Shown here: positions 27,380-35,729 of the stretch, piece by piece
Layout: the number at the start of each line of letters is the position of its first letter
How positions within the stretch are numbered: the first letter of the stretch is position 1
Assembly: GCF_937898475.1 (NCBI RefSeq)
Contig: NZ_CALEJS010000016.1
Coordinates: 806,001 to 870,000 of the forward strand
Length of the DNA: 64,000 nt
Source: an uncultured Chitinophaga sp.
GTDB lineage: Bacteria > Bacteroidota > Bacteroidia > Chitinophagales > Chitinophagaceae
Direction of reading: 5' to 3'
Notes under the pieces: model-generated
Databases searched by the model: none
Told to the model about the DNA's origin: nothing
The model's input: only the letters and a program-made list of their open reading frames with translations
Translations under genes and position numbers: made by a program

Positions 27380-28450
27380 TTAGCGGGCAGCGGTTTGCAC
27401 GGTCACTTTGGATCCATCCACCAGGTTGATCTGTCCGCTGGTGATCACGGTATCTCCTTCGTTGAGCCCTTCCCGTATTTCCACCTGGTCGCCATAGATA
27501 CGGCCCGCTACTACTTTGCGCAGCCTGGCAGTACCTCCTTCCAACACAAACACCTGGTTGCTGTTTACGCCACCGGCAAAAGCGGTGCGCGCCACCAGCA
27601 TTACGGGCGCGTTTTTGGGCATTTCAAAATGGGCTGTGCCATACATCCCTGCCTTCAGCTGTTTGCCCGCAATGTTGGTCACTTCCATTTCCACCGGGTA
27701 GTTCAGCGTGTTATCGCCTTTGGCGGCAATGAAGGTGATGCGGCCTTCGTAAGTTGCTTCGGGAAACACATTGGCGCTTACTTTCACCTTATCGCCTTCC
27801 TTCAGGTTCACTACCTGTGCTTCGGGCACGCTTACAGCCAGCTTCAGGCGGGAAACATCCACGATCTCAAACATCTTATCGCCAGCCCTGAGATAAGCGC
27901 CCTGCTCCACGTACTTTGCATTGATCACACCCTGGATAGGCGCTTTTACGCGGGTATCGCGGATACGGCGGCTGGCGGCTTCGTAGCGGGTAACGGCCTG
28001 GTCGTACTGCACACGGATATCGTCTACCTGTTTCTGTGTAACACCGCCTGTTTTAAATGCGCTCTCGTATCTTTCTTTATCCACTTTCAGCTGGTCCATA
28101 CTTACTTTATAGTTCTGCAGATCGGTGCCCAGGATCTCATCATCGATACGCGCCATTACCTGTCCGGGTTTTACATAGCTGCCTTCCTTCACGGAAAGAT
28201 CAGTGATGCGTCCGGAGGTTTCTGCGAGATAGGTCAGTTCACGGATCGGTTCAAAATTGCCGTTAGCGGCAAAGCCCTGAGAGAAATCTGTTTTCTTCAC
28301 CTGCTGCACCAGTACGGGTACTTCGCCGGTATTGCTTTGTTTTACGTATTCCGTTTTAGCCTCGTTCTCTTTTTTATTGGCGCCCAGCTTCCACATGATC
28401 AGCACCAGCGCTGCAATGGTCAAACCTCCCCAGATAAAGATCTTTTTCAT
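27380..28450 (-). CDS. RND periplasmic adaptor (membrane fusion protein)
   Basis: This 356-residue protein has an N-terminal anchor (IFIWGGLTIAALVLIMW) and a lipoyl-like half-motif GRITDLSVKEGSYVKPGQVMARID. A short coiled-coil hairpin follows (about 110-160), then the second lipoyl half with VKAPIQGVINAKYVEQGAYLRAGD and the beta-barrel domain. Adaptors of this type link the inner-membrane pump to the outer-membrane channel. The stop lies 24 bases before the pump gene and the start 2 bases after the TolC stop, so the three are transcribed together. Confidence 0.93.
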   Translation of the reverse strand: MKKIFIWGGLTIAALVLIMWKLGANKKENEAKTEYVKQSNTGEVPVLVQQVKKTDFSQGFAANGNFEPIRELTYLAETSGRITDLSVKEGSYVKPGQVMARIDDEILGTDLQNYKVSMDQLKVDKERYESAFKTGGVTQKQVDDIRVQYDQAVTRYEAASRRIRDTRVKAPIQGVINAKYVEQGAYLRAGDKMFEIVDVSRLKLAVSVPEAQVVNLKEGDKVKVSANVFPEATYEGRITFIAAKGDNTLNYPVEMEVTNIAGKQLKAGMYGTAHFEMPKNAPVMLVARTAFAGGVNSNQVFVLEGGTARLRKVVAGRIYGDQVEIREGLNEGDTVITSGQINLVDGSKVTVQTAAR

Positions 28451-28452
28451 AT

Positions 28453-29814
28453 TTAGTTCAGTAAGTTTTTAAGGTTACCGTTGGATTTTATGATATCCAG
28501 CTCTGCCAGTTTGTATTGCAGCAGTGCTTCGTTGTAGTTGTTCTGTGCTTCGGTGAGCGAAGTCTCCGCGTCCAGCAGGTCTGTCAGACTGGCCAGTCCC
28601 AGTTTATAATTATTCCGGGTAGAGGCATACACCTCATTGGCCAGGTCTACGTTTTCCTCCTGTGCCTTGATGGTGGTGAGGTTGCTCTGTACCTGCAGTT
28701 TGGCGTTCTCAAAAGCGGTGCTGAGCAGGAGGGCAGTTTCCTCTTTCTGTTTGTTCAGCTGGCGCAACTTTACGTTGGCCTGGCTTACCCGGGAGCGGCG
28801 GCCAAAACCATCAAAGATGGGCACCTTTAATGTAAGGCCTACGGAAGAGGTGCCGTACCAGTTGGCGGTAGAGCCGTTGCTTTGGCTTTTCAGGAAGTCG
28901 AACTTATTACTCAACCCGTTGTACGTATAGTTACCGGTTATTGAGAGGGTGGGATAGTATTCTGCGATATAAGCTTTCTTTTGCAGCTCCTGCAGTTCCA
29001 GCTGTTTATCCAGGAGGCGGTATTCTATCCTGTTATTAAGATCAAGGCTGCCAAAGGCGGGGCCTGCGGCTGATTTATCTTTCAGTTCATCAAAGGAGGC
29101 AACGGGCAGTTCCACCTGGGTATCCATAGCCATGCCAATGCTCTGTTTAAGCTGGTTGAGCTGCAGGCGGTACTGGTTCTCCTGTTGTATGCGCTGTGTT
29201 TTGTAATTGGTAAGACTCACTTTGATGCGGTCCAGGTCTATCTTACGGGCCAGGCCATTCTCCAGCTGCGACTTTGTAGTTTCGGTAAGGGTGGTGAGCT
29301 TTTCGATATTGGCGTCCAGCACACGGATTTTTTCACGGCTCACCAGCGCCTGGTAATAAGCCTGGCTCACGTTGTAGATCACGCTTTCTTCAGACTGCTG
29401 TGTGGCCATCTTATAGTATTCTTCAGATGTTCTGGCGGCTTTAAGGCCGGTGAATACGGTTTGGTCAAATACTTTCTGCTCAAGGTTTGCCCCGGCGGAA
29501 ATATTGTGGGTAACGCCGGATTCCAGCAGCACGGTTTGGCCTGGTTGGCCTATTACATCGCCTGGCAGGGGAAAGACCGGTTTCTTGATATTATTGGTAT
29601 AATTACCGGTTCCGTTCACCTGGGGCAGTGCGCGGGCTTTAACCTCGCTTGTTTTGAAGCGGCCCATATCTTCATCCATACGGGTGTATGCCAACCGCTG
29701 GTTGTTAGCCAGGGCAAATTGAAGACACTGCTGCAGCGTCATTTCCGTTTGGGCATAGCTGTTATACACCCCTATCCCTGTTAAAAGGATAAGCAGTAGC
29801 TTTAACCGTTTCAT
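28453..29814 (-). CDS. TolC-family outer-membrane efflux protein
   Basis: The most likely start is the ATG at 29814, giving a signal peptide MKRLKLLLILLTGIGVYNSYAQ. A longer reading from 29841 would add nine charged residues before it. The mature protein (about 430 residues) shows the two-repeat TolC pattern: LTLQQCL-like start, long helices, and TNYKLGLASLTDLLDAETSLTEAQNNY near the end. It forms the trimeric channel through the outer membrane for the pump encoded downstream. Confidence 0.92.
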   Translation of the reverse strand: MKRLKLLLILLTGIGVYNSYAQTEMTLQQCLQFALANNQRLAYTRMDEDMGRFKTSEVKARALPQVNGTGNYTNNIKKPVFPLPGDVIGQPGQTVLLESGVTHNISAGANLEQKVFDQTVFTGLKAARTSEEYYKMATQQSEESVIYNVSQAYYQALVSREKIRVLDANIEKLTTLTETTKSQLENGLARKIDLDRIKVSLTNYKTQRIQQENQYRLQLNQLKQSIGMAMDTQVELPVASFDELKDKSAAGPAFGSLDLNNRIEYRLLDKQLELQELQKKAYIAEYYPTLSITGNYTYNGLSNKFDFLKSQSNGSTANWYGTSSVGLTLKVPIFDGFGRRSRVSQANVKLRQLNKQKEETALLLSTAFENAKLQVQSNLTTIKAQEENVDLANEVYASTRNNYKLGLASLTDLLDAETSLTEAQNNYNEALLQYKLAELDIIKSNGNLKNLLN

Positions 29815-29902
29815 TGATTCCTGAATTTTTTCTTTAGGCAAGAGGCAGCCAGGCCAGGTGCATGAGCACCGGCGTAATCACTGTTTCCTCTTCAATTAAA
29901 AT

Positions 29903-30529
29903 TTAAATGGTAGTCAGATCCTGTTCCTCAATTTTCAGGTACCGGCCCGCCAGCTTTCGGCCTTTCAGCGTGGCGATGCCCATGATATAGTTAGTTGTTA
30001 TTTCGTGCATCACCTCATTCGGTTCAAACTCCGCATCCGGGTACTGTAAAGGTTCAAAGACCGTTTCCAGCTGCAGCTGCCGCATGCGGGCGATGATATC
30101 CACATTGAAGTAACTGTTGTACAGTCCTTCCTCCATTCCCCGCTGCAGGTTGGTACGGATGTGTTGCAGTACTTCGTCCCGTCTGAACTGCGCGATCTCT
30201 TTTGCTATTTCCGGGTGATACTTCTGCACTTCATACAGCATAACCGGGTTCATGGTCCTTGCCCTGGCCTGGATGTTGGCTGTTGTTCTGATAACTTCGT
30301 CGATGGCGTCTGCCGCTTCGTTCCGGTTGTTGGTCAATTCCTCTCTGAGTGTTTCCAGTAAGGTGCGAATGCCTGCCTGAATTAATTCCGCCTTATCTGT
30401 GAAATGTTCGTATACTGTTTTCTTCGAGATACCACATTCGCGCGCAATGTCGAACATGGTAACGTTCTTAATTCCTATCGTTGTGAACATCCGAACCGCT
30501 GTTGCTAAAATTCTTTCCTGCACTGCCAT
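29903..30529 (-). CDS. TetR/AcrR family regulator
   Basis: This 208-residue protein has an N-terminal helix-turn-helix (ILATAVRMFTTIGIKNVTMFDIA, then CGISKKTVYEHF) and a C-terminal ligand-binding helical domain. It lies 10 bases after another TetR gene and 61-88 bases before the TolC gene, all on the same strand. It probably controls the efflux operon it is part of, relieved by a pumped compound. The ligand is unknown. Confidence 0.9.
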   Translation of the reverse strand: MAVQERILATAVRMFTTIGIKNVTMFDIARECGISKKTVYEHFTDKAELIQAGIRTLLETLREELTNNRNEAADAIDEVIRTTANIQARARTMNPVMLYEVQKYHPEIAKEIAQFRRDEVLQHIRTNLQRGMEEGLYNSYFNVDIIARMRQLQLETVFEPLQYPDAEFEPNEVMHEITTNYIMGIATLKGRKLAGRYLKIEEQDLTTI

Positions 30530-30539
30530 GATTCCCCGA

Positions 30540-31151
30540 TTAATGCCGTTTGAGTGCTTTTATAAATATTTCTGATAATAGTTGCTGTTTGGCCATGATC
30601 TGGTCCACTTCTTCTGGAGTAACGTCTATATAATCCGGCGGGCGGTCCAGTACGGTAAAACGTAATCCCTCCATGGCCTGGTTGTAAAGGATGGCCATTT
30701 GCTGTGGATCTTCCACCTGCAGTTCCCCGCTTTCCACGCCGGCTTTAATGACCCGCGCAACCAGTTTATCATCCCTTTCCCGGGCTTCCTTTATCACCTG
30801 CTGCATTTCTTCCGGCTGTGTTTCATTCAGTATCCGGAAAAGCTCCAGGCGGCAAAAGCGGCGGATAAAATCGGCGCGTACCTGGGAGATCTGCTGCAGG
30901 GTAGCTTCTGCCGAAACGACGTTGGTGGCGATGGCGTCCAGTTCAGCGAAGAAGTTCTCTGCTATTTTCATGAGCACTGCGCGGTGCAGGCCCTTCTTAT
31001 CCGGGAAATAGTAATATAATGACGCCTTAGAGCACCCGAGGTCTTCTGCAATCTCGTTCATGGTGGTTTTGGCGGAGCCGTAATGGGTAAAGCGTTTGAG
31101 AGCCGCTTCCAAGATCCTCTCTTTCATTTCGTCTTTGGTCTCTGCAATCAT
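30540..31151 (-). CDS. TetR/AcrR family regulator, first gene of the efflux operon
   Basis: This protein has about 203 residues from the ATG at 31151 (MIAETKDEMKERILEAALKRF). A longer open frame to 31292 adds 47 residues rich in Lys and Leu with no TetR similarity, and it covers the promoter, so I reject it. The helix-turn-helix is ILEAALKRFTHYGSAKTTMNEIA then LGCSKASLYYYF. An inverted repeat with a -7-like box lies immediately upstream, which suggests autoregulation. Confidence 0.88.
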   Translation of the reverse strand: MIAETKDEMKERILEAALKRFTHYGSAKTTMNEIAEDLGCSKASLYYYFPDKKGLHRAVLMKIAENFFAELDAIATNVVSAEATLQQISQVRADFIRRFCRLELFRILNETQPEEMQQVIKEARERDDKLVARVIKAGVESGELQVEDPQQMAILYNQAMEGLRFTVLDRPPDYIDVTPEEVDQIMAKQQLLSEIFIKALKRH

Positions 31152-31153
31152 CT

Positions 31154-31189
31154 TACTTTTTGACTTTTTTGGTTTCTGAGTCAAAAGTA
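31154..31189 (-). promoter_or_regulatory. Candidate TetR operator and -7 box
   Basis: The arms TACTTTTTGACT (31154-31165) and AGTCAAAAGTA (31179-31189) are inverted repeats with a 13-base spacer, 3 bases before the first tetR start. On the minus strand the right arm reads TACTTTTG, matching the Bacteroidota -7 consensus TANNTTTG. A repressor bound here would block polymerase. No clear -33 box was found at the ideal distance. Confidence 0.5.
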
Positions 31190-31335
31190 GAACTTTTTTC
31201 TGAATTAGTAAAAGCAGTTGACCAATTAACAGTTTTTTAACTTTCTGGCAGAGGAAGTCAAAAAGTCGAAAACGGGGTTTATACCTCGTCATAGCGAGAG
31301 AATTGGTGGGGATTGGGGAAATGGGGCTTCATTCC

Positions 31336-31470
31336 CGTCATTCCGAGGAACTGCAGCGCCCAGCGGGCGGGCGTAACGAGCAATCCTTTATTTCCACGAA
31401 GGTTATACTGTAACAAAAGGGTTGCTTCGGGCTGGCTACCCATGGGGGGCCGGCGGCTTTCGCAATGACG
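31336..31470. repeat. Long intergenic inverted repeat with CGTCATTNCGA ends
   Basis: The outer ends CGTCATTCCGAG (31336-31347) and TCGCAATGACG (to 31470) are near-perfect inverted copies. Inside, GAGCAATCCTTT (31378-31389) pairs with AAAGGGTTGCTTC. The remaining arms are GC-rich. The element resembles the dispersed intergenic palindromes with CATTGCGA ends seen in several bacterial genomes. It lies in the 660-bp gap between the tetR promoter and the aminotransferase. Confidence 0.7.
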
Positions 31471-31605
31471 GCTCTGAAGGTTGCCCTGTTTTACCTCACC
31501 TTACCTAATTGAAAACCAATATTTTACCTCGCCCGCTTTACACCAGATCCATGCGCTGCCAGTCTTGTAACCAGGCTGAAACGCAGTCCCATTAAGGCTG
31601 GAAGC

Positions 31606-31705
31606 AGAGATATTCCCTATATAAGCCCTTATTAAGCCCTTACTCATCCCTTATTTATTCCTTTGTATTAAGATAGGGGATATCTACGGATAGGAATTGT
31701 ATTGG
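31606..31705. repeat. Second 11-bp phased array
   Basis: CC(C) ends recur exactly every 11 bases at 31617, 31628, 31639, 31650 and 31661. GG pairs of the opposite polarity follow at 31694 and 31705, also in register. The outer part AGATATTCCCTAT on the left is an imperfect inverted copy of sequence at 31664-31685. This is the same architecture as the array at 2086, with fewer units and an AT-richer sequence. Confidence 0.65.
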
Positions 31706-31754
31706 TATCGTACTTGCCAGGAATGGGTACAAACCATCCCGGCAATAAAACAGG

Positions 31755-31781
31755 AGAGCCGCACCTGTTGGGTGCGGCTCT
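31755..31781 (-). terminator. Terminator of the aminotransferase gene
   Basis: A perfect 11-bp stem (AGAGCCGCACC and its complement) with a 5-base loop. On the minus strand it is followed by CCTGTTTTATT. It lies about 34 bases past the aminotransferase stop. Confidence 0.75.
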
Positions 31782-31814
31782 ACCGTTAATCTTATTAAAC
31801 CATCTAATTGAATA

Positions 31815-33074
31815 CTACCTGAGTTTCTCCAGGGCCAGCTTCAGTTGCTGCAGCATGGCGGGGATCTCTTCCTTCACGCAGGTACCTACGCTGAGGCGGT
31901 ACCAGGGAGAGTCTTTGGCGGCGCCAAAAGCATAGAAGGGCACTACGGCCAGTTTGGCTTCGTCGAGGATGTAGGAGGTAACGGCGGCCTGGGTGTCCAG
32001 CACCTTGCCGTCGGCGGTGGTTTTGCCTTTCAGGTCCAGTTTAATGGTGAGGTAGATGGCCGCCTGGGGGGCGATACAATCTACAGCATAACCATCTTTC
32101 TTCAGGTTGGCAAAGCCTTCGTATATTTTTACCAGTCTTTCTTCCACTTCGGCTTTGAAGTGCTGCAGGTATTTATCTACATTTTCCTTCTGCACCAGGT
32201 AACGGGCAGCAGCTTTCTGCTCTGCCATGGGGCTCCAGGCGCCCACGTGAGAGAGGATAGACTTCATCTTGCCGATCACATGTGCAGGACCTAACGCCCA
32301 GCCTACACGTACACCGGTGGCGGCAAAAGCTTTACTCATACCGTCTATGAAGATGGTGTAGTCTCTCAGCTCGGGGCGAAGGGATACCGGGTTGTAGTGG
32401 TGTGTTTCACCAAAGGTCAGCACCCAGTACATCTGGTCGTACATGATGTACAGGGGTTTTTCGCCGGCGCCACGGCTTTTGTTTTCCGCAATCACCAGGT
32501 CACAGATCTCTTCCAGCTGCTTTTTGCCGAAGGTGGTACCTGTGGGGTTCTGCGGAGAGCAGAGGGCCAGCAGGGTAGCGCCCTTTAACAGGGGCTTCAG
32601 TTCGGCGGCAGTAGGCATGAAATCGTTTTCCGGTGTTGTTTCCAGTACCACGTGTTCTGCCTCCAGGAAGTGCGTGTAGTGGTTGTTGTTCCAGGAAGGT
32701 GTAGCGTAGATCACTTTCTCGCCGCGATCTACAATGGTGCGGTAGGTAGCGTATATAATGGGACGGCCGCCACAGGAGATCACGATCTCTTTGGTGGGGT
32801 CGTAGTCCAGCCCTTCGCGTTCAGCAATGAATCCGCCTACTGCTTTACGCAGTTCCAGGATACCGTCTGCAGGGGGATAGTTGGTGTAGTGTTCCTTGTA
32901 AGCAGTGATAATTTCCTGCTCAAACTCTGCGGGGATAGGGAAAACCTTGGGATCGAAATCGCCGATGGTAAAATTGTAGATCTTATCGCCCTTCGCCATC
33001 TTTTCCTTTATCTCGCCGGCCAGCTTAATAATTTCAGACCCGATCAAAGTTTCGGCTAGATGAGACAGTTTCAT
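31815..33074 (-). CDS. Class I/II pyridoxal-phosphate aminotransferase (aspartate aminotransferase-like)
   Basis: This 419-residue protein is a fold-type I aminotransferase. NYPPADGILELRKAVG is the substrate-lid region, SPQNPTGT carries the conserved Asn, and MYDQMYW the conserved Asp/Tyr. The PLP lysine is K248 in DGMSKAFAATG, and R256 binds the cofactor phosphate. The substrate is uncertain; aspartate is the usual annotation for this clade. It is monocistronic with its own terminator, and divergent from dnaN across a 371-bp gap. Confidence 0.9.
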   Translation of the reverse strand: MKLSHLAETLIGSEIIKLAGEIKEKMAKGDKIYNFTIGDFDPKVFPIPAEFEQEIITAYKEHYTNYPPADGILELRKAVGGFIAEREGLDYDPTKEIVISCGGRPIIYATYRTIVDRGEKVIYATPSWNNNHYTHFLEAEHVVLETTPENDFMPTAAELKPLLKGATLLALCSPQNPTGTTFGKKQLEEICDLVIAENKSRGAGEKPLYIMYDQMYWVLTFGETHHYNPVSLRPELRDYTIFIDGMSKAFAATGVRVGWALGPAHVIGKMKSILSHVGAWSPMAEQKAAARYLVQKENVDKYLQHFKAEVEERLVKIYEGFANLKKDGYAVDCIAPQAAIYLTIKLDLKGKTTADGKVLDTQAAVTSYILDEAKLAVVPFYAFGAAKDSPWYRLSVGTCVKEEIPAMLQQLKLALEKLR

Positions 33075-33259
33075 AAATCCCGGTTTTTTGGTTTTGTAAA
33101 TGTTTTTTGCGCGCCAAAGGTAACCGATCTGTATATAATTTGAAAGAATCTGACCATTCTTTTTACAATATTTAACAAAGTATCATCTGCATAATATTTT
33201 ATTCAAAGAAACGGGCTAAACGCAGGCTTTTTATCTAACATTAGGTTTTGCTGTAATGT

Positions 33260-33268
33260 TTATCCACA
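33260..33268 (+). promoter_or_regulatory. Single DnaA-box-like site
   Basis: TTATCCACA is a perfect match to the DnaA-box consensus, 178 bases upstream of dnaN. Only one copy is visible in the AT-rich gap 33075-33445, so an origin is not supported. It could let DnaA regulate dnaN, or be chance. Confidence 0.35.
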
Positions 33269-33371
33269 GTAGGCTGTTCAAAAAAAATATATACGTGGAA
33301 GCGGGAAGGGCAGGGAAAAAATTGTAAAATGCATGTTAATTCAACTATAAACTTTTCAGACAACTTTTAAA

Positions 33372-33379
33372 TATCTTTG
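33372..33379 (+). promoter_or_regulatory. dnaN: -7 box of the dnaN promoter
   Basis: TATCTTTG matches TANNTTTG and lies 66 bases upstream of the dnaN ATG. A convincing TTTG box at -33 is not seen. Confidence 0.45.
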
Positions 33380-33445
33380 TTGGCCATTCATAATAAGCAT
33401 TATGAATGTTTTTATTTTGCAACATCCATCTAATCAGATTAACAG

Positions 33446-34564
33446 ATGAAATTTATTGTTTCTTCCTCTACTTTGTTAAAGCAATTACAACAGATCAGCG
33501 GGGTTATTAACTCCAATACGGTACTGCCCATACTGGAGGATTTTCTTTTCCTGATCGACAAGAACCAGTTAACGGTGGTTGCTACCGACCTTGAAACTGT
33601 AATGAAGGTAAAGCTGGAGGTAGAAGCCAAAGAAAGCGGCCGTATCTGTATCCCGGCAAAGATCCTGATGGACTCCCTGAAGAACCTGCCGGATCAGCCG
33701 CTGACCTTTCATGTTGACCTGAATACTTATGCCGTTGAGATCACTTCCGACAACGGTAAGTACAAGGTGATGGGTGAGAATCCCGAGAACTTCCCCAAGG
33801 AGCCTACGGCAGATGATACCACCTCATTTACGCTGGTGTCTTCCGCGCTGGTAACCGCCATCAATAAAACGCTGTTCGCCGTAAGTAACGACGATCTGCG
33901 CCCGGCTATGACAGGTGTTTACTTTGAGCTTGCCAACAACAGCCTCACTTTTGTAGCCACCGATGCACACCGCCTGGTAAAGTACGTGAGAACAGACGCC
34001 AACTGTCCGCAGACAGATACCTTCATCGTACCTAAAAAGCCGCTGAACCTGCTGAAATCAGCCTTGCCGGATAATGAAAGTGAAGTAAAGATCTCCTACA
34101 GCCAGAACCACTTCTTTGTATCGCACGATGGCGCCCAGATGATCTGCCGGCTGATAGACGCGCGTTTCCCCGATTACAAAGTAGTAATACCAAAAGATAA
34201 TCCTTACCGCCTTACCGTAGCAAAATCTGATTTCCAGAATGCGCTGAAACGGGTAAGCGTGTTTGCCAATAAAAGCACTAACCAGGTAGCGCTGAATATT
34301 ACAGGCAGCGAACTGCAGCTGACGGCGCAGGATGTGGACTTCTCCTTTGAGGGTACAGAACGCATGGGCTGCCAGTACAGCGGCGATGATATGCAGATTG
34401 CTTTCAACGCAAAATTCCTGATTGAAATGCTGAACGCTGCAGAAGGCGATGAGATCAGCATTGAACTCTCCACGCCCACCAAAGCAGGTATCCTGAAGCC
34501 ATCTGAAAAACAGGAAAACGAAGACCTCCTGATGCTGGTGATGCCGCTGATGCTGAATAATTAA
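33446..34564 (+). CDS. dnaN: DNA polymerase III beta subunit (sliding clamp)
   Basis: This 372-residue protein is a full-length beta clamp with three similar domains. It begins MKFIVSSSTLLKQLQQISGVI, has VLPILEDFLF in domain 1 and LRPAMTGVYFEL in domain 2, and ends in LLMLVMPLML, the usual clamp C-terminus that forms the partner-binding groove. It forms a ring dimer that tethers polymerase III to DNA. dnaA, recF and gyrB are not neighbours, so the classical dnaA-dnaN cluster is dispersed here. Its TAA stop is inside the first heptad of a repeat element. Confidence 0.98.
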   Translation: MKFIVSSSTLLKQLQQISGVINSNTVLPILEDFLFLIDKNQLTVVATDLETVMKVKLEVEAKESGRICIPAKILMDSLKNLPDQPLTFHVDLNTYAVEITSDNGKYKVMGENPENFPKEPTADDTTSFTLVSSALVTAINKTLFAVSNDDLRPAMTGVYFELANNSLTFVATDAHRLVKYVRTDANCPQTDTFIVPKKPLNLLKSALPDNESEVKISYSQNHFFVSHDGAQMICRLIDARFPDYKVVIPKDNPYRLTVAKSDFQNALKRVSVFANKSTNQVALNITGSELQLTAQDVDFSFEGTERMGCQYSGDDMQIAFNAKFLIEMLNAAEGDEISIELSTPTKAGILKPSEKQENEDLLMLVMPLMLNN

Positions 34565-34646
34565 CTTTTAGCGATTAGCTGTTAGCTGTTAGCATAAAGC
34601 ACGCTCCGGTAGCCAACAGCTAACCGCCAAAAGCCAATAGCTAATT
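34561..34646. repeat. TTAGCNN heptad inverted element, copy 3
   Basis: Five heptads in perfect register (34561-34595): TTAACTT and then TTAGC-type units. After a 16-base centre, five heptads of the opposite polarity (GCYAANN) run from 34612 to 34646. The dnaN stop TAA is bases 2-4 of the first heptad. This is the clearest copy of the family. Confidence 0.85.
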
Positions 34647-34658
34647 TCATCTATATAT

Positions 34659-34693
34659 AAAGCAATCTCTCACAAAGGGGTTGCTTTTTTCTT
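34659..34693 (+). terminator. Terminator of dnaN
   Basis: AAAGCAA (34659-34665) pairs with TTGCTTT (34681-34687), with a partly paired loop, and is followed by TTTCTTT. It lies directly after the heptad element. The rest of the gap to 34856 holds only a 21-bp-spaced direct repeat. Confidence 0.7.
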
Positions 34694-34759
34694 TACTGTG
34701 GTGCACTCTGCCGCAAAATAATCCGCTCAAAATATCGTAATTTAAGGTAGCAAAACAGA

Positions 34760-34795
34760 CAGGACAGTAACTAAAAAAGGCAGGACAGTAACTAA
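34760..34795 (+). repeat. Two direct repeats 21 bp apart upstream of the sterol-desaturase-like gene
   Basis: CAGGACAGTAACTAA occurs at 34760-34774 and again at 34781-34795. The 21-base period is two helical turns, as for tandem binding sites of one regulator. The pair lies 61 bases before the downstream ATG. Whether it is an operator is inference. Confidence 0.45.
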
Positions 34796-34856
34796 TCGCG
34801 TGATGTAGTTCCATAGCGAAAGCTACATTCATTTATTCAATTGCCCGGAAAGAGTC

Positions 34857-35687
34857 ATGGAGGCATTCTTCGAAAATATACCCCCAACTTACCGCAGTGC
34901 ATTACTGGTGGCAGGGCTCTTGTTGTTATGGATCATAGAAGGGTTCATTCCCCGGTTCCGTTTCAGCAACAACCGATACCGCCATGCGGGCACGAGTATC
35001 TTCTTTTCGGTAACTACCGTTCTCGTTAATGCAGGATTTGCATTTGCGGTGGTAAAGGCTGCTGAATGGACAGGCAGCACGCAGTTCGGCCTCTTATACT
35101 GGTTAGGCGTTCCTGCCTGGCTGCATGTTATCCTGGCGTTACTGATGCTGGATTTCCTGGGGGCCTACCTGATCCACCTGGTGCTGCACAAGGTAGCGTG
35201 GATGTGGCATTTTCATAAGATCCACCACATTGATACCAGTATAGACGTTACTTCGGCGCTGCGGCACCACCCGGTAGAAAGTGTGTTCAGGGTAGCTGCA
35301 CTGATCGTAGCGGTTGTGAGCATGGGTATTCCCATCTGGATGGTGATGCTGTACCAAAGCGTATCTGCACTGATGTCTCAGTTCAACCACGCCAATATAA
35401 AACTACCGGGCTGGCTGGACAAAGGCCTGAGCTGGGTGATCGTATCGCCAGACATGCATAAGGTGCATCACAGCCGGTATCAACCTGAAACTGATTCTAA
35501 TTACGCTAATATATTTTCAATATGGGACCGCATGCTTGGCACGTTTGTGAGCGTACCGGATACCACCCGCATCCGTTACGGACTGGATGAATACCAGGAC
35601 GCGCGGTACCAGGAGATAGGCGTCCTATTGAAAGTGCCCTGGGAAAAAACAAATGTGCTGATGGAGCAACAGCCAGTTAATTCATGA
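34857..35687 (+). CDS. Sterol desaturase / fatty acid hydroxylase family membrane protein
   Basis: This 276-residue protein has four or five membrane helices and the histidine clusters of the di-iron hydroxylase superfamily: HLVLH, HFHKIHH, and later HKVHHS. Members hydroxylate or desaturate lipids using molecular oxygen at a non-haem di-iron site in the membrane. The substrate here cannot be told; bacterial members act on hopanoids, carotenoids, ornithine lipids or fatty acids. It is followed by a small membrane protein gene 42 bases on. Confidence 0.87.
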   Translation: MEAFFENIPPTYRSALLVAGLLLLWIIEGFIPRFRFSNNRYRHAGTSIFFSVTTVLVNAGFAFAVVKAAEWTGSTQFGLLYWLGVPAWLHVILALLMLDFLGAYLIHLVLHKVAWMWHFHKIHHIDTSIDVTSALRHHPVESVFRVAALIVAVVSMGIPIWMVMLYQSVSALMSQFNHANIKLPGWLDKGLSWVIVSPDMHKVHHSRYQPETDSNYANIFSIWDRMLGTFVSVPDTTRIRYGLDEYQDARYQEIGVLLKVPWEKTNVLMEQQPVNS

Positions 35688-35729
35688 TGGAGAAATATTC
35701 ATTCCTGTAATCTATAATTAAATAGTGAT

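Noticed and set aside
27029..28456. 475-codon plus-strand frame over the efflux pump and adaptor genes
   Set aside because: It crosses two well-defined minus-strand genes and shows no protein-like composition (very rich in His and Gly).
33075..33445. Possible replication origin near dnaN
   Set aside because: Only one DnaA box, no clustered boxes or AT-rich 13-mers, and dnaA and gyrB are not adjacent.
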